64,000 nt of DNA from Candidatus Magnetobacterium casense (GCF_000714715.1 NZ_JMFO01000005.1:1-64000); one strand, 5' to 3'; numbered from the stretch's first letter, positions 26,182-35,688 are shown. Program-made: numbers and translations. Notes: generated by a model not told the origin, from the letters alone.

Positions 26182-26475
26182 ATGACTACGTTAGACGAGA
26201 TTAAAAGGGTTATAAATAAGCACAGGGATGAATTAAGGGTTGAGCATAAGATTAAAGAATTAGCCGTCTTTGGTTCATATGCCAGAAACGAGCAGAGAAA
26301 AAAAAGCGACGTAGATTTATTGGCAGAGTTTGATGGGCCTATTGGTCTGCTGCATCTAGTTGGGGCAGAACAATACCTGACTAAACTCCTGAGAACAAGG
26401 GTTGATCTGATTCCTAAAAATTCAGTCCGTCCTGAGCTTAAAGACACCATATTTAAAGAGGCAATTACGATATAA
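26182..26475 (+). CDS. MNT-type nucleotidyltransferase (MntA-like)
   Basis: 97 residues, a minimal nucleotidyltransferase domain with the signature FGSYARNEQRKKSDVDLL (Gly31-Ser32 and Asp43-x-Asp45). In MntA-HepT pairs such proteins AMPylate a HEPN RNase and neutralise it. Here no HEPN-domain gene follows; a GC-rich repeat and convergent flgE come next. It is therefore an orphan, perhaps a remnant of a toxin-antitoxin pair or acting in trans. Confidence 0.88.
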   Translation: MTTLDEIKRVINKHRDELRVEHKIKELAVFGSYARNEQRKKSDVDLLAEFDGPIGLLHLVGAEQYLTKLLRTRVDLIPKNSVRPELKDTIFKEAITI

Positions 26476-26503
26476 CCTTCTACATTATTAGGTAGCATTT
26501 TTA

Positions 26504-26580
26504 GGGGGTCAAGGTGGCTTCTCCGAGTCCTGGGTGCCCCACCCCCTTGCGCAGGGGGGATATTAAGGGGAGTGGAGCCG
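26504..26580. repeat. GC-rich mosaic repeat, copy at 26.5 kb
   Basis: Contains GGGGTCAAGG, CCCCCTTGCGCAGGGGGG and AAGGGGAGTGGAGCC in the same order as the related block at 43.6 kb. It lies between the convergent MNT gene and flgE. Confidence 0.65.
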
Positions 26581-26598
26581 TCTATTTTTTTGTTTTAC

Positions 26599-27912
26599 TT
26601 ATCGCTTGAGTGCGAGGACTTCCTGCATCATGTCATCGACGGTGGTAACTGTCCTTGAGTTGGCTTGGAATGCGCGTTGAGCCGAAATCATCGTTACAAA
26701 CTCCGCAGCAAGGTCTACGTTGCTCTGTTCGAGGGAGCCTGACAATACTCGTCCCATGCCACTGGTCTTTGGCGTGCCCGTTACAGGCTGCCCTGAGGTG
26801 TTGGATTCACGGAGCAGATTCTGCCCCATCTTTGCGAGCTTATCTGGTGCGGCAAACTTTGTAAGGGCCATCGTCCCCAGCACCTTGTTCTGTCCGTTTG
26901 TGAACACGCCATAGATTACGCCGGCCTCGTCAATGCTCAACCCCTTCATCACACCGGAGGCATTGCCATCCTGCGAGGCAGTGAGCACCTGCGAGGCATC
27001 TGCCAGTTGAGATGAAGAACGTAACCCCGTACCTCCCTGACTCAGGGATGTGCCATAGTCAAACTTGATATTCTGTGTACTTACCACATCACTGCCAAAG
27101 TTGAACTTTATGGCCGGCTCATTGCTTGCACCTGAGACGCCATCACTGACGAGTACACCGCTGGTGTTAAACGTAAGAATCTGGGGCGATGATGCCGTGG
27201 CCAGCACCAGGGTACCTGGGTTTGATACCGCCTCTGTGGCATAGTATACCTTCCACGAGTTTGCCCCCGACTTTGCGTAGTAGGCCGTAACCTCGTGTGA
27301 GGCACCATGGGAATCGTATACGGTTACGGTAGAGGAGAAGTTATAGTTAGCTGGATCGTTCTTTATGCCATCCCCGTTGCCATCGAGGGTAAAGGCAGCC
27401 GTTACATTGCTGGCCGTTGAGTTGAGATTTATATTGAGGTTGACAGTGGTTGTAGCCTTTGCTACGTTTGCCGAGGAGTCTGCCCGTATGTCGCCCAGGC
27501 TTCCGGTTGTGCCTGTGCCTGTATTCATGTACCCCTGCACCTTCATTCCGGCAGCCGTAACGAGGTAGCCGTCCTTGTCCAGGGAAAAGTTCCCCGCACG
27601 GGTATAGTAGGTACCATTGCTGTCCTTGACCATAAAGTATCCGTTGCCATCTATGGCCAGGTCCAGAGGATTGCCGGTTGAGATTAAACTGCCCTGCGTA
27701 AGTAATGGCGTTATAGCTTCCAGTTGTGTGCCGCGTCCCACTGCGTTTGATGAGGACGCACCGGATATCGTTGCACTTAATACGTCGCTGAAGGTTGCCC
27801 TGTTTGACTTAAACGCCGTAGTATTCATGTTTGCGATGTTGTCGCCAACAACACTAAGCGTCGTACCATTAGCGCTCATACCGCTTACTGCTGTCCATAG
27901 CGCTGTTATCAT
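26599..27912 (-). CDS. flgE: Flagellar hook protein FlgE
   Basis: 437 residues. The N-terminal helix carries the rod/hook signature (MITALWTAVSGMSANGTTL, then VGDNIANMNTTAFKSNRATFSDVLS). The C-terminus has the matching coiled-coil part (LEQSNVDLAAEFVTMISAQRAFQANSRTV). The central part is the variable D1/D2 surface. It polymerises into the extracellular hook after export by the flagellar type III system. AGGAGG lies 8 nt before the ATG. It is the last gene of the flagellar run; motor and switch genes that often follow (motAB, fliLMN) are absent. Confidence 0.96.
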   Translation of the reverse strand: MITALWTAVSGMSANGTTLSVVGDNIANMNTTAFKSNRATFSDVLSATISGASSSNAVGRGTQLEAITPLLTQGSLISTGNPLDLAIDGNGYFMVKDSNGTYYTRAGNFSLDKDGYLVTAAGMKVQGYMNTGTGTTGSLGDIRADSSANVAKATTTVNLNINLNSTASNVTAAFTLDGNGDGIKNDPANYNFSSTVTVYDSHGASHEVTAYYAKSGANSWKVYYATEAVSNPGTLVLATASSPQILTFNTSGVLVSDGVSGASNEPAIKFNFGSDVVSTQNIKFDYGTSLSQGGTGLRSSSQLADASQVLTASQDGNASGVMKGLSIDEAGVIYGVFTNGQNKVLGTMALTKFAAPDKLAKMGQNLLRESNTSGQPVTGTPKTSGMGRVLSGSLEQSNVDLAAEFVTMISAQRAFQANSRTVTTVDDMMQEVLALKR

Positions 27913-27938
27913 ATGTAGTACCTCCTGAAAGTCGTGTC

Positions 27939-28370
27939 TTATTTTTTAGCGCTTATTTCGGTCACGTTGCTCATCATGATCTTTTCCCCGTTGTCCAACG
28001 ACAGGTATGTCACACCGTTGTCAAAAGATATGCCTGAGACCAATGCCGTCGTGTTATCCGTAGTTGTGACGGATTTGCCTATCATACTCACGGCCATTAC
28101 GTTGTTGAGTGAATTTTCGTACTGCGTGAGTGTCTTGATGTTGCTGTTTATGTTGTACAGTTGCTCAAGTGAGCTGAACTGCGCCAGTTGCGTCGTAAAG
28201 CTCGTGCTATCCATGGGGTTGAGCGGGTCCTGGTACTTCAACTGCGAGGTGAAGAGCTTCAGGAAATCGTCCTTGCCCAGTTCGTTGGTTGATGTCGAAG
28301 AGCTTGCCGATGCACTCGATGCACCCGATGATGCACTGGATGTATATGTGTTGTCTGTCGTTACAGTCAT
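27939..28370 (-). CDS. flgD: Flagellar hook assembly (cap) protein FlgD
   Basis: 143 residues. The conserved part is LGKDDFLKLFTSQLKYQDPLNPMD followed by TTQLAQFSSLEQL. The first ~30 residues are a Ser/Ala-rich low-complexity tract. The form is short: after the N-terminal scaffold it has only one small beta-rich segment, lacking the longer C-terminal domains of enteric FlgD. It caps the growing hook and directs FlgE addition. Confidence 0.93.
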   Translation of the reverse strand: MTVTTDNTYTSSASSGASSASASSSTSTNELGKDDFLKLFTSQLKYQDPLNPMDSTSFTTQLAQFSSLEQLYNINSNIKTLTQYENSLNNVMAVSMIGKSVTTTDNTTALVSGISFDNGVTYLSLDNGEKIMMSNVTEISAKK

Positions 28371-28385
28371 AGTGTCTCTCCTTAC

Positions 28386-29684
28386 TTATGCGAATATATT
28401 TATTTTACCATTATTCTTGTAATAATTCACCGGAGTCGGTTTACCGGAGCTTTTCGCCTCAACTGCGGCACTTTCAGCGGCATCGCCATTTTGCGTATCC
28501 TTACCATCCTTGGATAACTCTTCACGTCTGTCCTTAAGGGACACCGAAAAGCCTCCGACACTGATACCCTCCTTTGCAAGCGCATCAAGGATATGGCGAA
28601 GATTCTTTTCGAGCAGCTCCTTACCGGCAGGGTCTGTAGCGCTTATCTGGGCATGAACCACACCCTTGTCCACGCTCAGACCGATGTCGAGTTTTCCGAT
28701 GCCGTCGGGCTCCACTCTGATTTCAAGTGAGTTATCGCTCTTTCTCAGCACACTGAAGGTTGTATCGTTTATCTGCAGGAGTCTTTGCGATTTTGCTACC
28801 GATTCGTTGCCTGTAACTGCATGAAATGACGACTTTGGTGTGTTGGCGTGCACACTGCTCAGAGATGAACTGTCCGTATCAAGCTGACTCAAGCCCTGAG
28901 CATCCCTGGAGTGTCCCGGAGACTGCTCCAACGATTGCCCCAATTGACCATCGTTGTCCGCATTGGCTGCTGCTGCAACAATTTTGGTAAAAATACTTGT
29001 CCCATCACCGCTTTGAGCGCCATTGCCGGGAGTCAAAAGGTTGTTGAGCGCATTTTCAGTCTGGGGTTTATTGCCAAACAGCAATTTGTTTAAAGTATTG
29101 TCAAGCGCATCTTTGCTCAGTGTGGGATGAAGCGCATTCGCTTGTGTGGTATCTGCCGTGGTGGATGACTCAATTGTGGCAGAGGGTTCCTTTGTTGCCT
29201 GACCTGATTTGCTGACAAGTGCAGCGAGTTGTTGTTTAAGTATATTGGCGGTATCGGTTGTTGCAGCAGCAGGTTGTTCATCTCCTTCAGTGGAGGCATC
29301 AGCCTGGGCATTGGGGGCAACGGCTTTGCCAAGCTGCAGGAGGTTGCTGATATCCAATTGGATTAGCCCCGTAGCATTTTGCCGGTTCGCACTCTGTTGA
29401 TCGTCTGCAGAGAGATTACCGGTAGACTTGTCCACGGTAGTTGCCGGCATGGTGCTACCCATGCCCATAAGACTTGCATAGTTGACAACCATAGTGCCAT
29501 CGGCGATCAGTGCGTTGTCGTTGTTGGTTTCGCTCTTGGCAGGGGAACCCATCATGTTAGCCAGCATTATATTAAATATACCTCCCTGCTGGTCTGATTT
29601 TCCATCGGTGGAAGGTGCAAGTTGCGATGGTTTCGCAGCGCCTGAGCTTGTTACTGTTATGGCTTGTATGTCATTCATGCCCAT
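28386..29684 (-). CDS. fliK: Flagellar hook-length control protein FliK
   Basis: 432 residues. The first two thirds are low-complexity and rich in Ser, Thr, Asp, Asn and Gln, as expected for the molecular-ruler region. The C-terminal Flg_hook domain is clear: LEIRVEPDGIGKLDIGLSV and VVHAQISATDPAGKELLEKNL. FliK measures hook length and switches export specificity through FlhB. A sigma-54-type promoter sits 6 bp upstream of this ATG, so the true start may be the third codon (29678) or later; a GGAGG farther in could serve an internal start. Confidence 0.9.
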   Translation of the reverse strand: MGMNDIQAITVTSSGAAKPSQLAPSTDGKSDQQGGIFNIMLANMMGSPAKSETNNDNALIADGTMVVNYASLMGMGSTMPATTVDKSTGNLSADDQQSANRQNATGLIQLDISNLLQLGKAVAPNAQADASTEGDEQPAAATTDTANILKQQLAALVSKSGQATKEPSATIESSTTADTTQANALHPTLSKDALDNTLNKLLFGNKPQTENALNNLLTPGNGAQSGDGTSIFTKIVAAAANADNDGQLGQSLEQSPGHSRDAQGLSQLDTDSSSLSSVHANTPKSSFHAVTGNESVAKSQRLLQINDTTFSVLRKSDNSLEIRVEPDGIGKLDIGLSVDKGVVHAQISATDPAGKELLEKNLRHILDALAKEGISVGGFSVSLKDRREELSKDGKDTQNGDAAESAAVEAKSSGKPTPVNYYKNNGKINIFA

Positions 29685-29689
29685 TGAAT

Positions 29690-29705
29690 AGCAAGTCTTG
29701 TACCA
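29690..29705 (-). promoter_or_regulatory. Sigma-54-type promoter before fliK
   Basis: Minus strand TGGTACAAGACTTGCT, one base off the TGGYACG-N4-TTGCW consensus. By the usual -12 to +1 spacing, transcription would begin at about 29679, at the fliK start codon. Confidence 0.6.
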
Positions 29706-29782
29706 ATGAGCAAGTATTTGATTCTTAAAGGTTTTTCTTTACTACAGTGGGGAACAAAAGGGGTATACTACAAGAAAAGTTT

Positions 29783-30355
29783 TCAGTTACCGGGAAAATT
29801 ATTCACAGTCCTGGACATCTTTTTGGACAACACTGCCGCCTTCTGCGGCTCTATCAGGGCAAGGGCAGCTCCGGCCTTCTTGCTTTTCATCTTTGAAAGG
29901 ATCGTAACGGCCAACTCCTCCTCCATTTCGGACAGTTGCACGGCGGCCTCCTCGGGCGGCATCGCCTCGTAGGTCTGGACCAGCTTTTTTATCTTTTCGG
30001 TGTTGAGGTCCTTTATCTTGTTGAGTGCTTCCTCAAGTTGACTCAGGAGTTTTTCATACTTTTCGATTCTCGTGTCAATGTCTGCCTTAAGCGCCTGTAG
30101 CCTTTCTTCCTTACGTTTCAGCTCTATTTCTTTTCGTACAAGCTCCGATTGACTGACCTTGGGTTCGGCCTTAGGGGGTGGTGGCTCATTTCCTTTTGTC
30201 TTTTTGGCATCGTCTGCATGACTGGCGCTGCTACTGGAGCCATTCTGTGCGCCAACAACATCAACACTGAGGCAGTGGACAAACAACACAATGGCAATCA
30301 ACGTTACACAGATACCCCGGCGACTAATATCTCGGTAATCTGGAAAGATATACAT
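29783..30355 (-). CDS. motE: MotE-like flagellar protein
   Basis: About 190 residues from the ATG at 30355, which has AAGGAG 7 nt upstream. It has an N-terminal hydrophobic signal/anchor, a Pro/Lys linker, a coiled coil (VRKEIELKRKEERLQALKAD...) and a C-terminal MgtE-N-like domain (YEAMPPEEAAVQLSEME, TILSKMKSKKAGAALALIEP). MotE-type proteins are periplasmic partners of the stator or switch regions in several bacteria. It sits between fliJ and fliK and overlaps the fliJ 3' end by 32 bp. Confidence 0.85.
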   Translation of the reverse strand: MYIFPDYRDISRRGICVTLIAIVLFVHCLSVDVVGAQNGSSSSASHADDAKKTKGNEPPPPKAEPKVSQSELVRKEIELKRKEERLQALKADIDTRIEKYEKLLSQLEEALNKIKDLNTEKIKKLVQTYEAMPPEEAAVQLSEMEEELAVTILSKMKSKKAGAALALIEPQKAAVLSKKMSRTVNNFPGN

Positions 30356-30764
30356 AGTCCAACTCCTTTTGTTCCTGGCGTGCGGCTGCCTTGTCATTGT
30401 CAGCAATCACCTTGTTTTTTAGTTTTTCAACGATTTTAACTTCTTTATATGCCTCAAGCAATTCGGCCTTTTTCTCTTCAAACACTACCGTCATCTGACG
30501 TACCAGCTCTTGTTGTTTTTGAATCAGCTTGTTCAAGGTTTCCATGTAATCGTAAAACAGTGACAACTCATAGGCGTTGCGAAAGCCTCTGGTCTGTTTT
30601 TCATTCATCTGTACGGTCAGATTGGTAAGGTTTACGTACAGGGTGTTGAGAACATCCTCCTGTTGCATCAGGGCAATGAGGACCTTTTTAAACTCTGCTT
30701 CCAACTCATCTTTTTTGTACTGTCTTATCTGCTGTAACCTTCCGAGGGTCTTAACGTTTGCCAT
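30324..30764 (-). CDS. fliJ: Flagellar export chaperone FliJ
   Basis: About 146 residues from the ATG at 30764 (MANVKTLGRLQQIRQYKKDE). It is nearly all coiled coil, as FliJ is. It acts as the central stalk of the FliI ATPase ring and recycles export chaperones. The ATG lies 4 bp after the fliI stop, and an AGGA is about 10 nt upstream, in place of a longer frame that would overlap fliI. Confidence 0.9.
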   Translation of the reverse strand: MANVKTLGRLQQIRQYKKDELEAEFKKVLIALMQQEDVLNTLYVNLTNLTVQMNEKQTRGFRNAYELSLFYDYMETLNKLIQKQQELVRQMTVVFEEKKAELLEAYKEVKIVEKLKNKVIADNDKAAARQEQKELDYVYLSRLPRY

Positions 30765-30768
30765 GTAC

Positions 30769-32085
30769 TTATTGTCCTGTGAATAGTTTGCGGAGGTTTG
30801 CAATGCTGGTATTGAAGTCACACTTTTCGTTCATCTGCTGTGTTACGTACTTGTTGAGCACCTCTAGCATGGCAATGGCGTAGTCAACCTTTGGGTTTGA
30901 GCCTTCTTTGTATGCGCCGAGGTTGATCATGTCCTCGAAGCGTTTGTATGTGGCCAGGGTCTCTACGAACTTACCGGCGAACATTTTATGCTCGTCGTCG
31001 ATGATATCGGTCATGATTCTGCTAATGGAGCGTAGCACGTCGATAGCGGGGTAGTGGTTTTCCATTGCGAGTGCCCTTGACAGTATGATGTGTCCATCGA
31101 GTATTGACATCACGGCATCCGCCACGGGGTCTGCGATGTCGTCGCCCTCAACCAGGACTGTGTATATGCCTGTGACACTGCCCTTACCGCCTGTCGTGCC
31201 GGCTCTCTCCAGGAGTTTTGGTAGCAGTGCAAAGACGGACGGAGTGTAGCCCTTGGAAGCCGGTGGTTCTCCCACGGCAAGACCGATCTCCCTCTGCGCC
31301 ATTGCCACCCTGGTGAGGGAATCCATAAAGAGCAGACAGTCTTTTTGTATGCTCCGGAAGTATGATGCAATAGCGGTGGCCACAAAGGCGCCTTTTACCT
31401 TTGCCACGGGTGATTGTTCGGAGGTGGAGACCACTACCACAGAGCGTTCCATGCCTTCCTGTCCGAGGTCACGTTCGATGAACTCCCTGACCTCCCTGCT
31501 GCGTTCGCCAACGAGTGCTATGACGTTGACATCGGCCTTTGTGTACTTGGCAATCATCCCCATCAGGACGCTTTTGCCCACGCCGGCGGCAGACATGATC
31601 CCGATTCTCTGGCCCTTGCCACAGGTCAGAAGTCCATTAATGGCGGATACCCCCAGGTCTATGACGTCCCTGATCCTTTCCCTTGACAGGGGATTGGAGG
31701 GCACCTCAAAGATGGGATAGTTGATGCCGTTGATTGGTCCTTTTCCGTCGATGGGCACGCCGGATTCATTGATTACCCTACCGATGAGTCCTTGTCCGAC
31801 CTTGATGGAGACCTTGCGTCCCAGCGGAAAGACCCTGCTGCCGGGCTTGATCCACGAGATGTCACCCGTGGCCATGAGCAGCTCCTTGCCATCCTTAAAG
31901 CCAACGACCTCGGCGTTTATAGGAGGCTGACTATCGGAATATATCTTGCAGGCCTCGCCCACGCTTGCCTTGAGGCCGGCAGACTTGATGATCATTCCCG
32001 TAATCTCAACCACTCTGCCATAAACCCTCAACGGGTTGGCTTCCTTGACGGCCTTTATATAGGGGGAGAGGTCAATGGAGGACAA
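30769..32085 (-). CDS. fliI: Flagellar export ATPase FliI
   Basis: 438 residues, the usual length. Walker A is within GIMSAAGVGKSVLMGM, and the catalytic GERSREVREFIE, DSLTRVAMAQREIGLAVGEPP and GSVTGIYTVLVEGDD stretches typical of F1-like type III ATPases are all present. It forms a hexamer that helps unload substrates for flagellar export. It overlaps the 3' end of fliH by 14 bp. Confidence 0.97.
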   Translation of the reverse strand: MSSIDLSPYIKAVKEANPLRVYGRVVEITGMIIKSAGLKASVGEACKIYSDSQPPINAEVVGFKDGKELLMATGDISWIKPGSRVFPLGRKVSIKVGQGLIGRVINESGVPIDGKGPINGINYPIFEVPSNPLSRERIRDVIDLGVSAINGLLTCGKGQRIGIMSAAGVGKSVLMGMIAKYTKADVNVIALVGERSREVREFIERDLGQEGMERSVVVVSTSEQSPVAKVKGAFVATAIASYFRSIQKDCLLFMDSLTRVAMAQREIGLAVGEPPASKGYTPSVFALLPKLLERAGTTGGKGSVTGIYTVLVEGDDIADPVADAVMSILDGHIILSRALAMENHYPAIDVLRSISRIMTDIIDDEHKMFAGKFVETLATYKRFEDMINLGAYKEGSNPKVDYAIAMLEVLNKYVTQQMNEKCDFNTSIANLRKLFTGQ

Positions 32086-32854
32086 CGTTATCCCTCATAT
32101 CTTCAACAGCATTGTTTAGCAGTTCTTCAATATCGGTGATGATTTCTTCGGTTGTTCCTACGACAATCGGGCCTCTTTGTGAGGCCATCGGGTCAACCTC
32201 AATACCGACATCGGGGTAGATATCTATGAGGCTGTCCTTGTGTTGCATGAACAGGTCATACACGGCCGGGTTGACTTTGATTGTGACATGTCCTGCCTTA
32301 TCGATCCGCGTCAGGGCCTCCCTGACCACGGAGACAATTATCTCAGGCTTTGCGGAGAATTCTTCGCCGATAATTTTCCGGGCGATACTGATTGCCAGCT
32401 CTACCACTTGTGGTTGCAGGCCATCTATTGATCTGGTTCTGAAGGTCTTTACTTCCTCTATGACTTTTGCTATTTGTTCGAGCATGGATATTGTCTTATC
32501 GTGTGCGTTTTTCATACCCGTTTTTTCGCCTTCTTCCAGTCCCTTTTGGTAGGCGTCCTGTTTTATGCGGGCGGCTTCTGCGGTGGCTTTTTGTATGGCC
32601 TCCTGGTGCATGTGCTCTATGTCGCGCTTGATCTGTGCGATGTCCGGGACTTTTTCGGCGTGGGTTTCGTCGCCATTGTTGTTGACGTCAATGGCCGGAG
32701 CTGAACTTGACGGTGGTACGGATTCGGGCAGCGCAGAGTCAAAGGGATTGCGTTTTACGGGTTTCCTTGAATTAGGTTCAAGTGTCGGCATTTTGTAGGG
32801 TGCTATTTCCATACCTTTTATGAGTCTGCCTCTATACAAGCCTTTCTTCCTCAC
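32072..32854 (-). CDS. fliH: Flagellar assembly protein FliH
   Basis: 260 residues from a GTG at 32854; an ATG at 32812 (MEIAPYKMPTL) is an alternative start. The N-terminus is low complexity, followed by a helical stretch (HMHQEAIQKATAEAARIKQDAYQKGLEEGEKTG) and a C-terminal VATP-synthase-E-like domain (VELAISIARKIIGEEF, VKVNPAVYDLF-type segment). It binds FliI as a dimer and regulates its ATPase. Its start overlaps fliG. Confidence 0.9.
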   Translation of the reverse strand: MRKKGLYRGRLIKGMEIAPYKMPTLEPNSRKPVKRNPFDSALPESVPPSSSAPAIDVNNNGDETHAEKVPDIAQIKRDIEHMHQEAIQKATAEAARIKQDAYQKGLEEGEKTGMKNAHDKTISMLEQIAKVIEEVKTFRTRSIDGLQPQVVELAISIARKIIGEEFSAKPEIIVSVVREALTRIDKAGHVTIKVNPAVYDLFMQHKDSLIDIYPDVGIEVDPMASQRGPIVVGTTEEIITDIEELLNNAVEDMRDNVVLH

Positions 32855-33815
32855 CGCTGCCAGGCAGCATGATCTTGCCTTCTTCGCCGAGTTCTCGTGC
32901 CTTCTTGATTATGTTTTGCTGTGCCTTTTCGACCTCGGATATCTTCACGGGGCCACGCACATCCATGTCTTCTTTGAGGATTTCGGCCGCCCTCTTGGAC
33001 ATGTTTTTGAATATCTTGTCTTTAAGTCCTTCGGAGGCAGTTTTCAGGGCCAACGATAGGTCTTCCGTGCTGATTTCCTTGAGGACCATCTGAATGCCTC
33101 TGGCGTCGAGTCTTACGAGGTCTTCGAAGACAAACATCAGTTGTCGGATGGAGTCGGCCAGTTCATAATCGTGGCTTTCGATGTTGTCGAGAATGAGTTC
33201 TTCGGTTGACTTATCGGTCTGGTTGAGGATTTGAGCAACCTTTTTAACCCCTCCGACCTTTATGCCGGCACCACGTTCGAGGTCAAGCTCACTCTTGAGG
33301 ACGTCTTCTATTTCCTCGATGGCATCAATGGGGATACCCTCGGTGGTTGCCATTCGCATGGTGACATCGACCTTGAGCGACTTTGGCAGTGAACCCAACA
33401 CTACTGCCGCCTGACCGGGGTCCAGGAGGCTTAGGATCAGGGCTATTGTCTGCGGGTGTTCGGTCAGCAGGAAGTTGGTCAGCTTTTTGGCATCAACCTT
33501 CTTTAAGGACTCCAGGGTGATTTCAACGGCTGCTTTTTCCAGGAACCTCTTGGCGGTCTTCTCCTCCAGTCCCTTGGTCAGCATCTGTTTGAGGTAATTG
33601 GCTCCGGAGAAGAATATTTCACCCTTTTGGATTTTTTTTGCGGCCTCTATAAAGACCTTTTTTATATCTTCTTCCTTGACGGAAGGGGTTCTGCTCATCA
33701 CGGAGCTGATCTTTCCTATTTCCTTGATATCAAGGTTTTTCATTATCTCTGCGGCTGCGTCTTCGCCTATTGCAGTGAGAAAGATGGCCGCCTTTTCATG
33801 TCCTGAGATTGACAT
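32832..33815 (-). CDS. fliG: Flagellar motor switch protein FliG
   Basis: 327 residues, the expected size. N-terminal, middle and C-terminal helical domains are recognisable: SGHEKAAIFLTAIGEDAAAEIM, EHPQTIALILSLLDPGQAA and, at the torque helix, LMFVFEDLVRLDARGIQMVL. It sits on the MS ring, contacts FliM and interacts with the stator to produce rotation. It lies directly after fliF (1 bp gap). Confidence 0.97.
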   Translation of the reverse strand: MSISGHEKAAIFLTAIGEDAAAEIMKNLDIKEIGKISSVMSRTPSVKEEDIKKVFIEAAKKIQKGEIFFSGANYLKQMLTKGLEEKTAKRFLEKAAVEITLESLKKVDAKKLTNFLLTEHPQTIALILSLLDPGQAAVVLGSLPKSLKVDVTMRMATTEGIPIDAIEEIEDVLKSELDLERGAGIKVGGVKKVAQILNQTDKSTEELILDNIESHDYELADSIRQLMFVFEDLVRLDARGIQMVLKEISTEDLSLALKTASEGLKDKIFKNMSKRAAEILKEDMDVRGPVKISEVEKAQQNIIKKARELGEEGKIMLPGSGEEERLV

Positions 33816-33816
33816 A

Positions 33817-35430
33817 TTATGCCTCCTCGCCTTCTATCCATTCTTTTACTATCTGAGCGGCTGATGCGGGATTGGACATGACCCACTGTGACCACTCATT
33901 CATTTGCCGCTTGATCGGCAACTCATCAGATGGTGGCAGGGATATGTTCCATTCCTCGGCCTTGGCCTGTTCTTCTTTTTTCTTCATTTCCCGTTCGAGT
34001 TCGGCAACAGTCTTGGGATATGGCAGCGCTGCAGCCTTTGACGGTGCCGGGGGGGTTGTCAGCGTCTTTATGATTGGCCTCACTACAAAAAGCAGGAACA
34101 GCAGGGCAACGACCAGAGGGGCCAGGTACTTGGCTACCAGAATGCCATCCTGGACGTAGTCTCTTTTTGGTGGAGGGATAACCTCTTTGGTATCCGGCTC
34201 AAACTGCATATTGATAACTGCCACCTGGTCGCCACGCTCCAGGGTAAAGCCGATGGCCTTTTTTACGAGTTCTTCGTATCTTTTGATTTCATCGTCCGTG
34301 CGGGCGGTGTACTTTACCTCTTTGGCAACCGGTGCACCCTTGGCGTCCTTTGTGGTTGCGGTGTATACGCCATCAACCAGGACGGCGGCTGACAATTTTT
34401 TGACGTTTCCAAACTGTCCCTGTGTATGATTTGTCACCTTGGTTATTTCGTAGTTTATGGTTTCGCTCTGTTTTTGGGACTGTGTTTGTGACCCTTGGGC
34501 CTGTGCCGTGGCCTTGCCGGGGAGGTTGGACTGCACACCGGGGACACCGCCAGGGCCCATTGTTGTTGATTTCTCTTTCACCGTCTGTTCGCTCCTGGCC
34601 ACCTGGCCCTCGGGGTCAAACTTTTCTTCGGTCTTGTCGGTGCGTGAAAAGTCTATATCTGCCGTCACACGTGCCCTGACCCTGGACTTGCCTATGACGG
34701 GCTCGAGGATGTCTTTGATTCGGATTTCGACGTCTTTTTCGAACTTCTTTTGGTATTCAAGCTGTGTGGCCGTCAATCCGATGGCATCATCGACGGGTTT
34801 TGTCAGCAGGTCGCCGCTGTTGTCTACTATTGTTACATTTTTGGGATTGAGCCCCTCAACGCTGCTGGAGACCAGATGCACTATGCCCTGTATCTGACTC
34901 TGCGACAATACCCTGCCATGTTTGAGGGCTACCAGGATGGAGGCAGTGGGGGGTTCCTGCTCTTTTATGAATAAAGACTTCTCAGGAATTGCCAGATGCA
35001 CACGTGCACGGTCTATCTCCGTCAGCGACAGGATAGTGCGTGAGAGTTCGCCCTCCAGCGCCCTGCGATAGTTCAGCTTTTGCATAAAGTCCGTCACCTG
35101 GAAGTTGGTCTTGTCAAATACCTCAAAGCCGACCCCTCCTCCCTGTGGCAGTCCCTGGGCGGCCAGCTTGAGGCGCAGGTCGTACACCCTGTCGGTTTGC
35201 ACAAGGATGGTGTTGGAGGTCAGTTTATAGGGTTCTTTTAGTTCCTGTAATTTATTAACTATGCTGCCGGCATCGGCCTCGGACAGATTGGCAAACAGCA
35301 CCTGGTAGGTGGGCGCCTGAGACCACGAAATTATTAAGATCAATGAAGCGATTGCCATCACTACAGAGGATATGAGGATTATCTTTTTCCTCGTAGACCA
35401 TCCCTTTACTATATCAAAAATATTTGCCAT
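33817..35430 (-). CDS. fliF: Flagellar MS-ring protein FliF
   Basis: 537 residues. Two membrane segments (about 14-36 and 432-452) flank the periplasmic ring-building domains. Family landmarks include GLPQGGGVGFEVFDKTNF, RALEGELSRTILSLTEIDRARVHLAIP and ASILVALKHGR. The C-terminal tail carries the FliG-binding region. It builds the first assembled ring of the basal body in the inner membrane. Confidence 0.96.
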   Translation of the reverse strand: MANIFDIVKGWSTRKKIILISSVVMAIASLILIISWSQAPTYQVLFANLSEADAGSIVNKLQELKEPYKLTSNTILVQTDRVYDLRLKLAAQGLPQGGGVGFEVFDKTNFQVTDFMQKLNYRRALEGELSRTILSLTEIDRARVHLAIPEKSLFIKEQEPPTASILVALKHGRVLSQSQIQGIVHLVSSSVEGLNPKNVTIVDNSGDLLTKPVDDAIGLTATQLEYQKKFEKDVEIRIKDILEPVIGKSRVRARVTADIDFSRTDKTEEKFDPEGQVARSEQTVKEKSTTMGPGGVPGVQSNLPGKATAQAQGSQTQSQKQSETINYEITKVTNHTQGQFGNVKKLSAAVLVDGVYTATTKDAKGAPVAKEVKYTARTDDEIKRYEELVKKAIGFTLERGDQVAVINMQFEPDTKEVIPPPKRDYVQDGILVAKYLAPLVVALLFLLFVVRPIIKTLTTPPAPSKAAALPYPKTVAELEREMKKKEEQAKAEEWNISLPPSDELPIKRQMNEWSQWVMSNPASAAQIVKEWIEGEEA

Positions 35431-35688
35431 ACAACCTCTGCTCCTATACTATGGATTTAAAACCGTAAAAAAAGACAACATTATTGCAATACATAAACTT
35501 ACTCTGCATATGCACCAGCCAAACACCTGATATAAAAACTACAACGTTATATAAACATCTGTCCATGCCATATGCCACGCACAACCGGGGCGATATGGCA
35601 CACCCATACACCAGCACACCCTTTACCAACACCAGGAGAGCAACGTTTTCAGGGGCCTCGGCTGGTGCCGGGATGTATTGTATGCCCC

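Noticed and set aside
35444-35632. 62-codon minus-strand frame between fliE and fliF
   Set aside because: No ribosome site, no recognisable motif, and composition typical of non-coding sequence.
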